Of a stretch of 64,000 bases of DNA, positions 32,307 through 40,252 are shown piece by piece. The position numbers and the translations under genes were made by a program. Within the stretch, counting starts at the first letter, position 1. Each line of letters begins with the position of its first letter. Below the pieces are notes generated by a model. That model made no database searches. It was not told the DNA's origin and was given only the letters and a program-made list of their open reading frames with translations. The DNA is from Arthrobacter tumbae. Lineage in GTDB: Bacteria; Actinomycetota; Actinomycetes; Actinomycetales; Micrococcaceae. The stretch is from assembly GCF_016907495.1 (NCBI RefSeq), contig NZ_JAFBCC010000001.1, positions 2,046,001 through 2,110,000 of the forward strand. The letters run 5' to 3'.

Positions 32307-33860
32307 CTAAGACCGCCAGCTGATGAAGGGCTGAGGCGATTCTTCGGTGAGCCGTCTGCGGAGCTCGCTGAGGGCCAGATTGGTGCGTGAATTCGCTCCT
32401 GCGTTTCTGAGGAGGGCCTGGACGTGCACGGCGACGGTTCGCGGGCTTATCTTTAGCTGATGAGCGATGGCGTTATTGGATAGCCCTTCGACGAGTAGGT
32501 CGAGTACTTGCTGCTGTGCAGGTGTCGTAGGCGGCGCATCAAGGAATCTAGTGGCCAGGGGGGTGAATGAATCTGCGATGCGGCCAGGCCAGAGCCGGAG
32601 ATACTCACGTCCCTTGCGCAGTTCAATCGCCGCAGCGCTATAGCGGTCGTTGCGGATGGCAGCTCTCGCCGCAGCCAAGTGAAATCGGGCGCGGTCAGGA
32701 GCGCTGAGCAGGGCAAACTCAATGCCATCCCAGTCTTGTCGCGGAGCGGTGCTATCGCTGTGGTCAGCGAGGATTACTGATGCGAACGCTGAACGGTGCC
32801 TAGATGCGTGCTCATGAAAACTTACCTTGCGTAGGAAGTCCGAAAGCCGGTCTATGTCTGCGCCGGCGTCGAGAGCTATCTGGGCTGTCTCCCAGGCCCG
32901 GTCAGGGCGGGAGGCGTGGCCACGCTTATCGACGCAGTTCTCGTACGAGGTGAGGGCTGCGTATATGTTCCCTGAACCGGCTGCGGTGGCTATAACTCCC
33001 GCTTGATACGCATACAGCCGGACCCATGGAAGGCCAACGGCGATGCTAGCGGTCCGTGCTTCCTGCCCGAATGTGATGGCATCCGCGAGGTTCGCTCGTT
33101 CCCAAGCCAAGCGGGCGGCCTTCGCCAACAGAGTGACCCTTTCATTGCGCTGGTATCCGACGCGGAGCGATTCCGTGACTGAAACCCATGCCCGCTCCCA
33201 GGCGCCGAGCTGCCGAGCAAGGTCGACGGCTTGGCGATTGACTGGTTGCAGGTCGGCTCCTGGTAGCCCGGCTTCTGCAATAGCTGATCGTGCCTGTTCG
33301 ACCCAGATCCATGCCTGAACTTGAGTTTCTGGGGAGTGAAAATCTACTCCGGTGTACAGGGGTTTCAGCCGTTGTATGAGTGCGTTGTTAATTGCCCTGC
33401 CAGCAATCTCACCTGAACCGGGTAAATCGGCTCCCGAACGTAGGCACTTGTCCCTGACGCTGTCCAAGGTCCCAAGCATTGCCTCTCGCGTTTCGGGTGT
33501 TGGCGCGAGGTTGAGTGCTTCAGTCGCGTACGTAACGAGCGAATCTAGGTGTGCTGCGCGACCGAACGCGCTTAACGGCTCAATGGAATCGGCTAGGGCT
33601 ATCGCGGCTTGGCTGGCAAGTAGTGCCTTCGATGGTTCTTCTGCTCGAAGGAATAAGCGAGCGGAGGCGGCGATGACCTCAAGTCTTAATTCCTCATCGG
33701 TGACAGACACACCTCTGCTTCCGCTGATGGGGCTGGAACGCGTCGGCATGACGAGCTTTCGAGCTGCTTGCAGCGCCTGCCGCGCTCCGAGTCCGTCCCC
33801 GTCTACCCACAACTGCGAAGATAAAAAGCACAGCCGTCGTACCTCTTGCGCACTGCTCAT
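32307..33860 (-). CDS. LuxR-type transcriptional regulator with TPR-like sensor part
   Basis: 517 residues. The C-terminal 65 residues are a LuxR helix-turn-helix: PAQQQVLDLLVEGLSNNAIA then HQLKISPRTVAVHVQALLR. The N-terminal 440 residues are helical repeats rich in Ala and Leu with TPR-like spacing (ARLFLRAEEPSKALLASQAA). There is no ATP-binding domain, unlike MalT-type LAL regulators. It is divergent from the ABC-2 exporter operon, and a 16-bp perfect palindrome covers its start codon, so it probably controls both itself and the exporter. Confidence 0.85.
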   Translation of the reverse strand: MSSAQEVRRLCFLSSQLWVDGDGLGARQALQAARKLVMPTRSSPISGSRGVSVTDEELRLEVIAASARLFLRAEEPSKALLASQAAIALADSIEPLSAFGRAAHLDSLVTYATEALNLAPTPETREAMLGTLDSVRDKCLRSGADLPGSGEIAGRAINNALIQRLKPLYTGVDFHSPETQVQAWIWVEQARSAIAEAGLPGADLQPVNRQAVDLARQLGAWERAWVSVTESLRVGYQRNERVTLLAKAARLAWERANLADAITFGQEARTASIAVGLPWVRLYAYQAGVIATAAGSGNIYAALTSYENCVDKRGHASRPDRAWETAQIALDAGADIDRLSDFLRKVSFHEHASRHRSAFASVILADHSDSTAPRQDWDGIEFALLSAPDRARFHLAAARAAIRNDRYSAAAIELRKGREYLRLWPGRIADSFTPLATRFLDAPPTTPAQQQVLDLLVEGLSNNAIAHQLKISPRTVAVHVQALLRNAGANSRTNLALSELRRRLTEESPQPFISWRS

Positions 33861-33887
33861 CTAGTCATTATTGACTAGATGAGCAGT
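33852..33887. promoter_or_regulatory. 16-bp perfect palindrome in the LuxR/ABC divergent promoter
   Basis: ACTGCTCATCTAGTCA (33852-33867), TTAT, TGACTAGATGAGCAGT (33872-33887): a perfect inverted repeat that covers the LuxR start codon (33858-33860) and ends 26 bp before the likely start of the ABC gene. A dimeric regulator binding here would control both directions. It could also fold as a very stable RNA hairpin in either transcript. Confidence 0.7.
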
Positions 33888-33913
33888 TGATCCCCGCTCG
33901 TACTGTGATTCGT

Positions 33914-34942
33914 ATGAGGGAACAACCACCCGGAACCCGTACACTTCCCAGCGCGCATGCCTCCGCAGAGCCCGATCTTGGATCGGGAATAAACGTGTCC
34001 GGGTTGAATCGTGTTTACCGGACTGGCTCGAAACGTCGTCCAGCGGAAGTCACCGCGCTGCGAGGTCTCGATCTCCGTATCGCTCCAGGGGAAGTCCACG
34101 GTTTGCTGGGTCCCAATGGGGCGGGAAAGACGACGCTGTGCAAGATCCTGTCCACGATCCTCCTTCCCAGTGCTGGTACGGCTACCATCTTCGGGCATGA
34201 CGTCGTTCAAGACGCCGATGTCGTGCGACGACTTATAGGGCTTGTTCTGGGTGGAGACAAGGGGCTGTACGGCAAACTCAACGCTGTTCAAAACCTAAAG
34301 TTCTGGGCCGCTATGTACGGAATTGGGCGCAAGGAGACAGCTACCGTCATTCAAGAGATTGTGGAGCGCGTCGGACTGGAAGACGCGGTAGGTCCGGTTG
34401 ACCGCTTCAGCCGGGGCATGAAACAACGCTTGCATCTAGCCAGGGGACTTATGCCGGCACCAAGAGTACTGCTGCTGGATGAACCGACAATCGGCATGGA
34501 CCCAGTCTCCGCTGTTGCTTTCAGGTCCCTTATTGAGGATGTGCGGGCCAGTGGAACGACTGTTCTGATCACCACCCACGATATGGCAGAAGCTGAAGCG
34601 GTCTGCGACCGTGTCTCCCTGATCGACAAGGGCGCTCTCATCGCCACGGAAACTCCCGCCGGATTGGGACAGCTGATCAGCCGCTTTGAGCGTCTCGACG
34701 TGCATTCCCTCACTGACACTGAGGCTGCAGAGCTCAGGATCCGTTACTTAGCTGATCCCAGTATCGCCTCGGCCACCGTTTTGCCTGGCGGGCAGCTGCG
34801 GATTGAAACGAAGGCAGCAGGAACTCTCGCTCCTCTCATCAACGATCTGGTGCAGCGCGGGCATACGAGCATTCAAGTAGGAACCCCTTCGCTCGGAGAG
34901 GTCTACGTTCATCTCATTGGTGATAGAGGAATGAAACTGTGA
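33914..34942 (+). CDS. ABC transporter ATP-binding protein (DrrA-like)
   Basis: 342 residues from ATG 33914; TTG 33887 and GTG 33905 are alternatives. Walker A is GLLGPNGAGKTTLCKIL, the signature RFSRGMKQRLHLARGL, Walker B RVLLLDEPTIGMDP and the H-loop VLITTHDMAEAEAV. The C-terminal 80 residues form the extension found in drug and antibiotic exporters of the DrrA group. It overlaps by four bases with the first of two ABC-2 permeases, so the three genes form one exporter operon. Confidence 0.9.
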   Translation: MREQPPGTRTLPSAHASAEPDLGSGINVSGLNRVYRTGSKRRPAEVTALRGLDLRIAPGEVHGLLGPNGAGKTTLCKILSTILLPSAGTATIFGHDVVQDADVVRRLIGLVLGGDKGLYGKLNAVQNLKFWAAMYGIGRKETATVIQEIVERVGLEDAVGPVDRFSRGMKQRLHLARGLMPAPRVLLLDEPTIGMDPVSAVAFRSLIEDVRASGTTVLITTHDMAEAEAVCDRVSLIDKGALIATETPAGLGQLISRFERLDVHSLTDTEAAELRIRYLADPSIASATVLPGGQLRIETKAAGTLAPLINDLVQRGHTSIQVGTPSLGEVYVHLIGDRGMKL

Positions 34943-35709
34943 TGCGCGTGTTCCTCGCGGGTGCCGTGCTGCAGAGCCGAATGCTGCTTCGACGGCCCTT
35001 CGATATGATCATTTTCTTCACACTCCCTCTGCAGACCGCGGGCTTCCTTTCGATCTTTCGGTATGCGGGACGATCAGATCTGGATGTGTACGCGTTGATG
35101 GCACCAGCCCTCATCGCGCTGTGGCAGATGGCTCTATCGATTTCCGGGGAGATCATTGTGACCGAACGGAACAACCAGTCGCTGGAATCTTTCATCGCTG
35201 CCCCCGGGTCCATCGCTGCGCTACTAATCGGCCGGATTAGCGCAGTGACCCTTATCAGCATGTTCGGGTTTATCGAATCAGTCTTCACCGGGTGGCTGTT
35301 CTTCGACGTGACCATCAGCATCGCCGCACCAGGCGTATTCGTGGTCTCAATGTTCACGGCGGCCAGTGCCACGACAGCTACAGCAATATTGATGTCGGTC
35401 GTCTTCATCCGGACCCGCTCGCCGCGCATCTTCCAGAACTCTCTGAGCTACCCCTTTTATCTGCTTGGCGGCGTTCTGGCCCCCGTAGCGTTGTATCCAG
35501 TATGGATACAACCTCTATCGTCGCTTGTCTTCCTCTCTTGGTCCGCTGACCTTCTGCGCGATGCCGCCAGTCACGCGATCGTTCCGAATTGGGAGTTGAG
35601 AAACCTCATCGTGCTCGCGCTAGGTGTCATCACATTTCTAGTCGGGCGAATCATGCTTCACGCAACACTCCTCAAGGCCCGTAGGGAGGGGAAGGTTGGT
35701 GTCGTCTGA
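34939..35709 (+). CDS. ABC-2 type permease
   Basis: 256 residues with a GTG start overlapping the stop of the ATPase gene. About six hydrophobic helices are seen, for example ALMAPALIALWQMALSISG and LIVLALGVITFLVGRIML. The sequence LYPVWIQPLSSLVFLSWSAD is the conserved ABC-2 segment before the last helix. It pairs with the next permease to form a heterodimeric export channel. The exported substrate is unknown. Confidence 0.83.
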   Translation: MMRVFLAGAVLQSRMLLRRPFDMIIFFTLPLQTAGFLSIFRYAGRSDLDVYALMAPALIALWQMALSISGEIIVTERNNQSLESFIAAPGSIAALLIGRISAVTLISMFGFIESVFTGWLFFDVTISIAAPGVFVVSMFTAASATTATAILMSVVFIRTRSPRIFQNSLSYPFYLLGGVLAPVALYPVWIQPLSSLVFLSWSADLLRDAASHAIVPNWELRNLIVLALGVITFLVGRIMLHATLLKARREGKVGVV

Positions 35710-36562
35710 TCGAAGTGTCCACGTCCGGCGCACTATCACTGCCGACAACCAGAGCGCGCCCAGCAGCGCCAGAATATTCCGGCTAGCCATCCGTTCCGGG
35801 ATCCAGGATTTCAGGCAGAACTACACAGTCAAGTCGTGGACGTTCGGGTGGCTCATGCGCGTTCTCGTCGAGGTACTATTCTTCGCACTCATCGGTGTGC
35901 TGCTGCAAGACCGAGAAACGATGCTCTTCCTCGCCGTGGGGAGAGGATTATTCCTCGGCGTCCAGGAAATCATGTGGACCATTCAATCGTCTGCATGGGA
36001 ACGGAACGAAGGGACACTTCCGCTTCTCGTCAGCGCCCCCGGCAAGGTATGGCCTGTTTTCGCCGGTAGAAGCACACAGTGGTTTCCCTCAGCATTGACC
36101 ACTTCGTTGATTGCGCTGTTCGTCCTCGCTCCAGTCCTGGGAGTCCGATACGCCGGGCTGCAACCGGTCGTCGTCGTCATCGTGGGTCTCGTCATTTCAG
36201 TGGCCGGCACCTACGCCCTCGCTCTTGCGTGTGCATCGCTGGTCCTCCGTGCGCCCCAATACCGTAACCTCGCGAGCAACCTGGTCCACGCCGTGATGGC
36301 ACTCATTTGCGGCGTTCATGTACCTGTCGAATTTTGGCCTACGCCCATCCAATGGTTCGCCCAGACCTTTCCAATCACCCACGGGCTCGGCGCAGTGAGG
36401 ACCGCCCTCGACAGTCCAGTCGGAAGTGCGATTCAGGTCGCGGTTCCCGGCCTGCTTGCGGCTATAGCAGTATCTCTCGCTTGGTTCGGACTAAGCGTCC
36501 TTTTGCTCGAGCGGTTTGCCTCATCCGCAAGACGTAACGGATCCATCGATTTTGATGATTGA
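35699..36562 (+). CDS. ABC-2 type permease
   Basis: 287 residues from GTG 35699, which has GGGAGGGGAAGG just upstream and overlaps the previous gene by 11 bases. It starts with a polar, basic segment and has about six helices (VEVLFFALIGVLLQ, LVISVAGTYALALACASL and others). The ABC-2 motif FWPTPIQWFAQTFPITHGLG precedes the last helices. It is the partner of the upstream permease. Confidence 0.83.
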   Translation: MSSDRSVHVRRTITADNQSAPSSARIFRLAIRSGIQDFRQNYTVKSWTFGWLMRVLVEVLFFALIGVLLQDRETMLFLAVGRGLFLGVQEIMWTIQSSAWERNEGTLPLLVSAPGKVWPVFAGRSTQWFPSALTTSLIALFVLAPVLGVRYAGLQPVVVVIVGLVISVAGTYALALACASLVLRAPQYRNLASNLVHAVMALICGVHVPVEFWPTPIQWFAQTFPITHGLGAVRTALDSPVGSAIQVAVPGLLAAIAVSLAWFGLSVLLLERFASSARRNGSIDFDD

Positions 36563-36855
36563 AGTAGCTCCCTCGCATCTCGGGCGCTTCCGCGGCGACA
36601 TGGCTTCGCGACCCCCACAGAATGGGTTTTGGCGAGCATCTTGACCTCAGCCAGTGAACCGGCGAGCCCATACCCTTACCTCGGAGGTCTCGTACCCCAA
36701 AGTTTCGTAACGTCCAAGAGCGTGTTGCGTTGGGGTAGACCCATACGCACCAGGCGGTACCAGCGAGTTTCGCGATGCGTTAGGGCCGACTTCCGGTCTT
36801 TGCAACGGATGTGTGCAGAGGTCTAGGTATCAGGTACCAGGCGGCTGCGGAGGCG
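36563..36855. other. 293-bp gap holding site C
   Basis: No gene. The right half is site C (36723-36825). The left half shows nothing recognisable. Confidence 0.5.
36723..36825. repeat. Site C: third copy of the dispersed motif, beside serine recombinase
   Basis: TGTTGCGTTGGGGTAGACCC-ATACGCACCAGG at 36723-36754, followed by TACCAGCGAG and CGATGCGTTAGGGCCGACTT and CTTTGCAACGG. It is related to site B over about 90 bp and to site A over the first 30 bp. It ends 30 bp from the stop codon of the serine recombinase gene at 36856-37470, the only copy with an intact recombinase beside it. Confidence 0.55.
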
Positions 36856-37470
36856 TCATCGTTCCCTGGGAAGCTTGGTGATCCATTGCTGTGCGTCGAG
36901 GTTGGCGATTCGCCGGTACAGGGTGGCTCTGGACATGCCGAGGTCGCGGGCGACGTGGGAGGCGGGTTGGCCTTGTTCGATGAGTCGGCGGGCGTTGGCG
37001 ATTTGGCTGTCGCTGAAGATAGGTCGTCGTCCGCCGAGGTCGAGGCCGGCGGTGCGGCGTTTGGTGTTGGAGTCGTTGACGCGTTCGCGTTTGATCTCGA
37101 GTTCCATCTGCGCGAGGGCGGCCATGACGGTGAAGACCATGGATCCCATCGGTGTCCCTGTATCGACGTTCCCGCCGCCGAGGTTCAGGACTCGCAGGTT
37201 CACCTTTTGAGCTCGGAGCTCATCGGCGAGGGCGAGCATGTTGGAAGTGGAGCGGCCGAGGCGGTCGAGGGTGGTGACGATCAGGGTGTCACCTTCGTGC
37301 AGTGCGTCGAGGGCTTTGTCGAACTGGGGGCGCCGCGCATGGGCACCGCTGACGCCGTGGTCGATGTACAGGTCATCGCGGCGGACGCCGGCGGCGAGTA
37401 GATCGGCGACTTGCCGGTCGGTGTCCTGGACGCGAGTTGATACCCGCGCGTACCCGATGAGCTTGCCCAT
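36856..37470 (-). CDS. Serine recombinase (resolvase/invertase)
   Basis: 204 residues. The catalytic domain starts MGKLIGYARVSTRVQDTDRQ with the nucleophile Ser in RVSTRVQD, and has DTLIVTTLDRLGRSTSNML and an E-helix MAALAQMELEIKRERVND. The DNA-binding part is ASHVARDLGMSRATLYRRIA. It belongs to a different subgroup from the 11044 enzyme (HGVSGAHARRPQFDKALDAL is typical of invertase-like enzymes of plasmids and genomic islands). Site C lies directly behind the gene. Confidence 0.9.
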   Translation of the reverse strand: MGKLIGYARVSTRVQDTDRQVADLLAAGVRRDDLYIDHGVSGAHARRPQFDKALDALHEGDTLIVTTLDRLGRSTSNMLALADELRAQKVNLRVLNLGGGNVDTGTPMGSMVFTVMAALAQMELEIKRERVNDSNTKRRTAGLDLGGRRPIFSDSQIANARRLIEQGQPASHVARDLGMSRATLYRRIANLDAQQWITKLPRER

Positions 37471-37646
37471 GCGGCTCCTCTATGTCGATTGGTCCCATAA
37501 TTGTCTCGCAACCTACTTCTCAGTCACGAGGGAAAGCTCCCACTTAGGAGACAGGGTAGCAAGACATAGGGCGAGTAGTAGTGGCGGGGGAGTGGAGGTG
37601 TCTCACTCCGATGTGTTGCAACCCTAAAGTTCGAGACCTTCATCCC

Positions 37647-37856
37647 TCATGTCTGTATGTTTTCTTTCCTCCCAACGTCGGGTGAGGGTGCGTTGAGAGG
37701 GTCGCGGAACCAATCGTCCAGACGGTCCGCGCCGTGCCGGACAAACACATGCGGCGCGATCGCAATCGGGGCCGTGCCAGCCCGCCGCCCGCAGGCTAGT
37801 TCACCTGCTGGGACACTGTAGTGTGGTGCCACCTGCTCAGGTGAGATGAGGGCCAT
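37647..37856 (-). CDS. Excisionase-like small helix-turn-helix protein
   Basis: 69 residues beginning MALISPEQVAPHYSVPAGEL. It follows the excisionase-family (MerR-like) pattern: an N-terminal EQVAxHYxVPxxxLA helix-turn-helix and a strand IAIAPHVFVRHGADRLDDWF. Some positions usually conserved (Trp after LAC, Tyr in VRY) are replaced, so it may be degenerate. A ribosome binding site GGAGA lies nine bases upstream. Its position next to a recombinase and the relaxase region fits a role in element excision, or helix-turn-helix control. Confidence 0.5.
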   Translation of the reverse strand: MALISPEQVAPHYSVPAGELACGRRAGTAPIAIAPHVFVRHGADRLDDWFRDPLNAPSPDVGRKENIQT

Positions 37857-38176
37857 CGTGGGTCTCCATTGTATTGTTTGTCACCTTTCCTTTCGGCAAC
37901 GCCGTCATCACTTGGCGTGAAGTGAGTTGGCAGGTTGGAGTCGGGGGATCGTGGAATACCGGAGGGAGCGAAGCGCGCCACGGCGTCGATCACCACCCAC
38001 TGGTCCAGCGTCCCTGCTGTCGCCTCGAGAATCAAACGGCTCGGAACTGGGATCTGAGAACTATGGCCGCCGTTTAACGGTCAGTCGAATGGGTCCGTCA
38101 GGATCCGCCGGACTTGACCTACCGGCGACGTTCTTCGACACTTCACAATGATGATCCAGGGTGATGAGGACGGACC
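37857..38176. other. 320-bp stretch without recognised gene
   Basis: Only overlapping short frames, no known product and no clear repeat. It holds the promoter of the hydrolase gene at 38177. Confidence 0.4.
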
Positions 38177-39073
38177 ATGGCGGACACGATAGAAGTCACT
38201 GCTTACTCGGACGGGAACCGGTTCGCCGGAACCTTATACATTCCAGGTCAGGCGCGGTCCTTGATGCTTATGCATCCCGGGTCCGGGCCATCCGATCGCA
38301 ACAATGACTCGTTCTTCCCTCCCATCAGGACCGCGCTCCTGGAAGCGAATGTCGCGGTTGTCTCTTTTGACAAGCGCGGTGTGGGCGGTTCAGAGGGAGA
38401 CTGGCGTCAGGCGGGTATCGAGCTGCAAGCTGATGATCTCTGCGCCTGCCTGCGGGCGGCCCGCGAATTCCTGCCCGACATTCCGGCCGGCATCTTCGGT
38501 CACAGCCAGGGTGGATGGGTGGTCGTGGAGGCCGCCAGCCGGAGCGGAGCCGACTTCGCGATCACCAGCTCCGGACCGGCTGTCTCACCGAATCAGCAGG
38601 AACTCTTCGCCGCCACAAGTGCGCTGACTGCACACGGGCTGAATGATGAACAGGTGACCGAGGGTATCGAGCTCTACGGACACATCCTGGAGCAGCTGTC
38701 GAACGGCCAGTCCTTCGCCTCCTTCAAGAGTTGGGCTGCCGCTCATCGGGAACCCGTGAACCTCCTGGAAAGCGCAGGCGTATTCATACCCGGCGAGCAA
38801 ACCCACTGGGACCTTGCGGCCTCCATGGGTGATTACGACCCTCAGGTACGTCTGCTCAGCTTCGACCTACCGCTCCTGGCCGTCTTCGGTTCTGAAGACA
38901 GCGTGGTGCCGGTCCAGCGAAGCATCAGCATCCTCCGCCGGTCTGTGCCCGCCTCACTACTCCAGGCGAGCGTCATCTCTGGAGGTAATCACCGGATGCA
39001 ACGACGCAACTCCGGTGACCTAGCGGCCGGCTATCTCGAAACTGTTCTGACGTTCATCGAGAACCATTCCTGA
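38177..39073 (+). CDS. Alpha/beta-hydrolase (S9/dienelactone-type)
   Basis: 298 residues. The oxyanion segment is LMLMHPGSGPSDRNN, the nucleophile elbow GIFGHSQGGWVVVEA, the acid in LAVFGSEDSVVPVQRS and the His in ISGGNHRMQRRNSG. No signal peptide, so it is cytoplasmic. The fold is close to small serine esterases or peptidases with unknown substrate. The start ATG 38177 follows GATGAGGACGGACC. Confidence 0.83.
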   Translation: MADTIEVTAYSDGNRFAGTLYIPGQARSLMLMHPGSGPSDRNNDSFFPPIRTALLEANVAVVSFDKRGVGGSEGDWRQAGIELQADDLCACLRAAREFLPDIPAGIFGHSQGGWVVVEAASRSGADFAITSSGPAVSPNQQELFAATSALTAHGLNDEQVTEGIELYGHILEQLSNGQSFASFKSWAAAHREPVNLLESAGVFIPGEQTHWDLAASMGDYDPQVRLLSFDLPLLAVFGSEDSVVPVQRSISILRRSVPASLLQASVISGGNHRMQRRNSGDLAAGYLETVLTFIENHS

Positions 39074-39122
39074 TCACAGCCACGATGGTCTGCCCGAAAC
39101 GAGCGGGTCGCCCTGTCGGTGG

Positions 39123-39356
39123 GTGTCCGTTTCCAGTAGATGGGACCTATGGCTTCCCTCTCGCCCGATCCGCCGCCGATTCAGACGGAGCACTACTGGT
39201 GGCTTCGCTCGCTTCTCTTCAGAGGAGCATCGATTTCTACTAGCGCTCCCGGTTCCAGTTGCGCTTCGCGATGCCGTCCTAACACACGGATGGGCTGCAG
39301 ACGATGTGCGTCCCATCCTGCTTGGTATTGATCCGGAAGCTCCGACTCTGTTCTAG
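39123..39356 (+). CDS. Small hypothetical protein or remnant
   Basis: A 77-codon frame whose C-terminal part looks coding: FARFSSEEHRFLLALPVPVA and DDVRPILLGIDPEAPTLF. The N-terminal part is rich in Arg and looks random, so the real start may be inside or the gene may be truncated. Convergent with the next gene and overlapping it by four bases. No family recognised. Confidence 0.3.
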   Translation: MSVSSRWDLWLPSRPIRRRFRRSTTGGFARFSSEEHRFLLALPVPVALRDAVLTHGWAADDVRPILLGIDPEAPTLF

Positions 39357-39823
39357 GCAGCTTCCTCGCGGTCCGCTTCCTGATCAGCGAGGTCGCCCTG
39401 AGCGTGACTGTCGTTGCCCGAAGCGCCATCGTCCTTCGAGCCGGCGCTGGAACGTTCATCGCCGGTGTTCCCTGGTTCAGCCTGGTCGACGTCGTTGAGT
39501 AGTTTTCGCAGGGCGGCAGGGCTGAGCCCGAGCCGTTGCGCGACTGCGGACTGCGGTTCGCCGGTGGCGATCATGGCACGTGCTTTGCCTGCGGCCTTCC
39601 GTTCCGCGGCGGCTGCATCCTTTTCGGCCCGGTCGATCAGTTCCTGGGCACGCTGCTGCGCTTCGTCGCGGATCCGCTCGCCCTCGTCCTGGGCGACGAA
39701 GAACTCACCGGCCAGATTGAGTAGTTTCTCGTGCCGTTTGTGGAACTCGGCTGCTTTCCGCAGTGCTTTTTCGTGCGCGGCGATTTGCAGCGCTGATTTC
39801 CGTTTGGTTGCCATTCGGGCCAC
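39353..39823 (-). CDS. Coiled-coil accessory protein upstream of relaxase
   Basis: 156 residues from GTG 39823 (ATG at 39814 is an alternative with AAAGGGG upstream). It has an N-terminal basic part, a long Ala/Glu/Arg coiled coil (residues about 45-95, RDEAQQRAQELIDRAEKDAA), a helix-turn-helix-like SAVAQRLGLSPAALRKLLND and an acidic C-terminal tail. Small proteins of this build next to MobF relaxases in actinobacterial plasmids are probably DNA-binding mobilisation accessories. It is divergent from the relaxase across the putative origin region. Confidence 0.6.
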   Translation of the reverse strand: MARMATKRKSALQIAAHEKALRKAAEFHKRHEKLLNLAGEFFVAQDEGERIRDEAQQRAQELIDRAEKDAAAAERKAAGKARAMIATGEPQSAVAQRLGLSPAALRKLLNDVDQAEPGNTGDERSSAGSKDDGASGNDSHAQGDLADQEADREEAA

Positions 39824-40252
39824 CCCTTTCCTGAATGTGGAACACCACCCAGCCTATCCACACGCCCGGCTGCACCCACCGCCAAAATGCAACGGCTACA
39901 CCGACCACTGGGAGGCCCTGCGAGCGGGTCGGGCCTCGCTGCGTTCGGGCTGGATGTCCGTGGGCTGACGCACACGTGGACAACCCGAGAGTGCGCGGTG
40001 TCTCGTTTGTTGACGCACCTGTGGATAGCCCACGGGTTACGGTTGCACACAATCGAACCACGGCCATGGATAACGAAAAGCGTGTTACCCACAACCGTCT
40101 TTCTCATGTGCACAACCGCATCCTTTTCGTATGGCCAAAAGGCTTTCCTGGTTCAGCTCTGTCCTCATTCTTCGGAAGAACCAGTAAACCGAAATTTTTG
40201 TCACCTCTTGCATCATTGATAAGTGAGGTTGCCCGCCGGTAGGCTCGGGGTG
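39824..40252. other. Intergenic region between accessory protein and relaxase; candidate oriT/ori
   Basis: 429 bp without a gene. Between 39970 and 40110 it holds several DnaA-box-like 9-mers: GTGGACAAC, CTGTGGATAG, TTACCCACA, and related ATGGATAACG and GTGCACAACC. Relaxases of this group nick in the region just upstream of their gene, so oriT is expected here. I could not pick a nic site. The DnaA-like motifs could also mark a plasmid origin, but no rep gene is seen. Confidence 0.5.

Noticed and set aside
6400..33900. Integron-like cassette array
   Set aside because: The gene style suggests it, but no tyrosine integrase and no attC-type imperfect palindromes with the core site are visible at the gaps.
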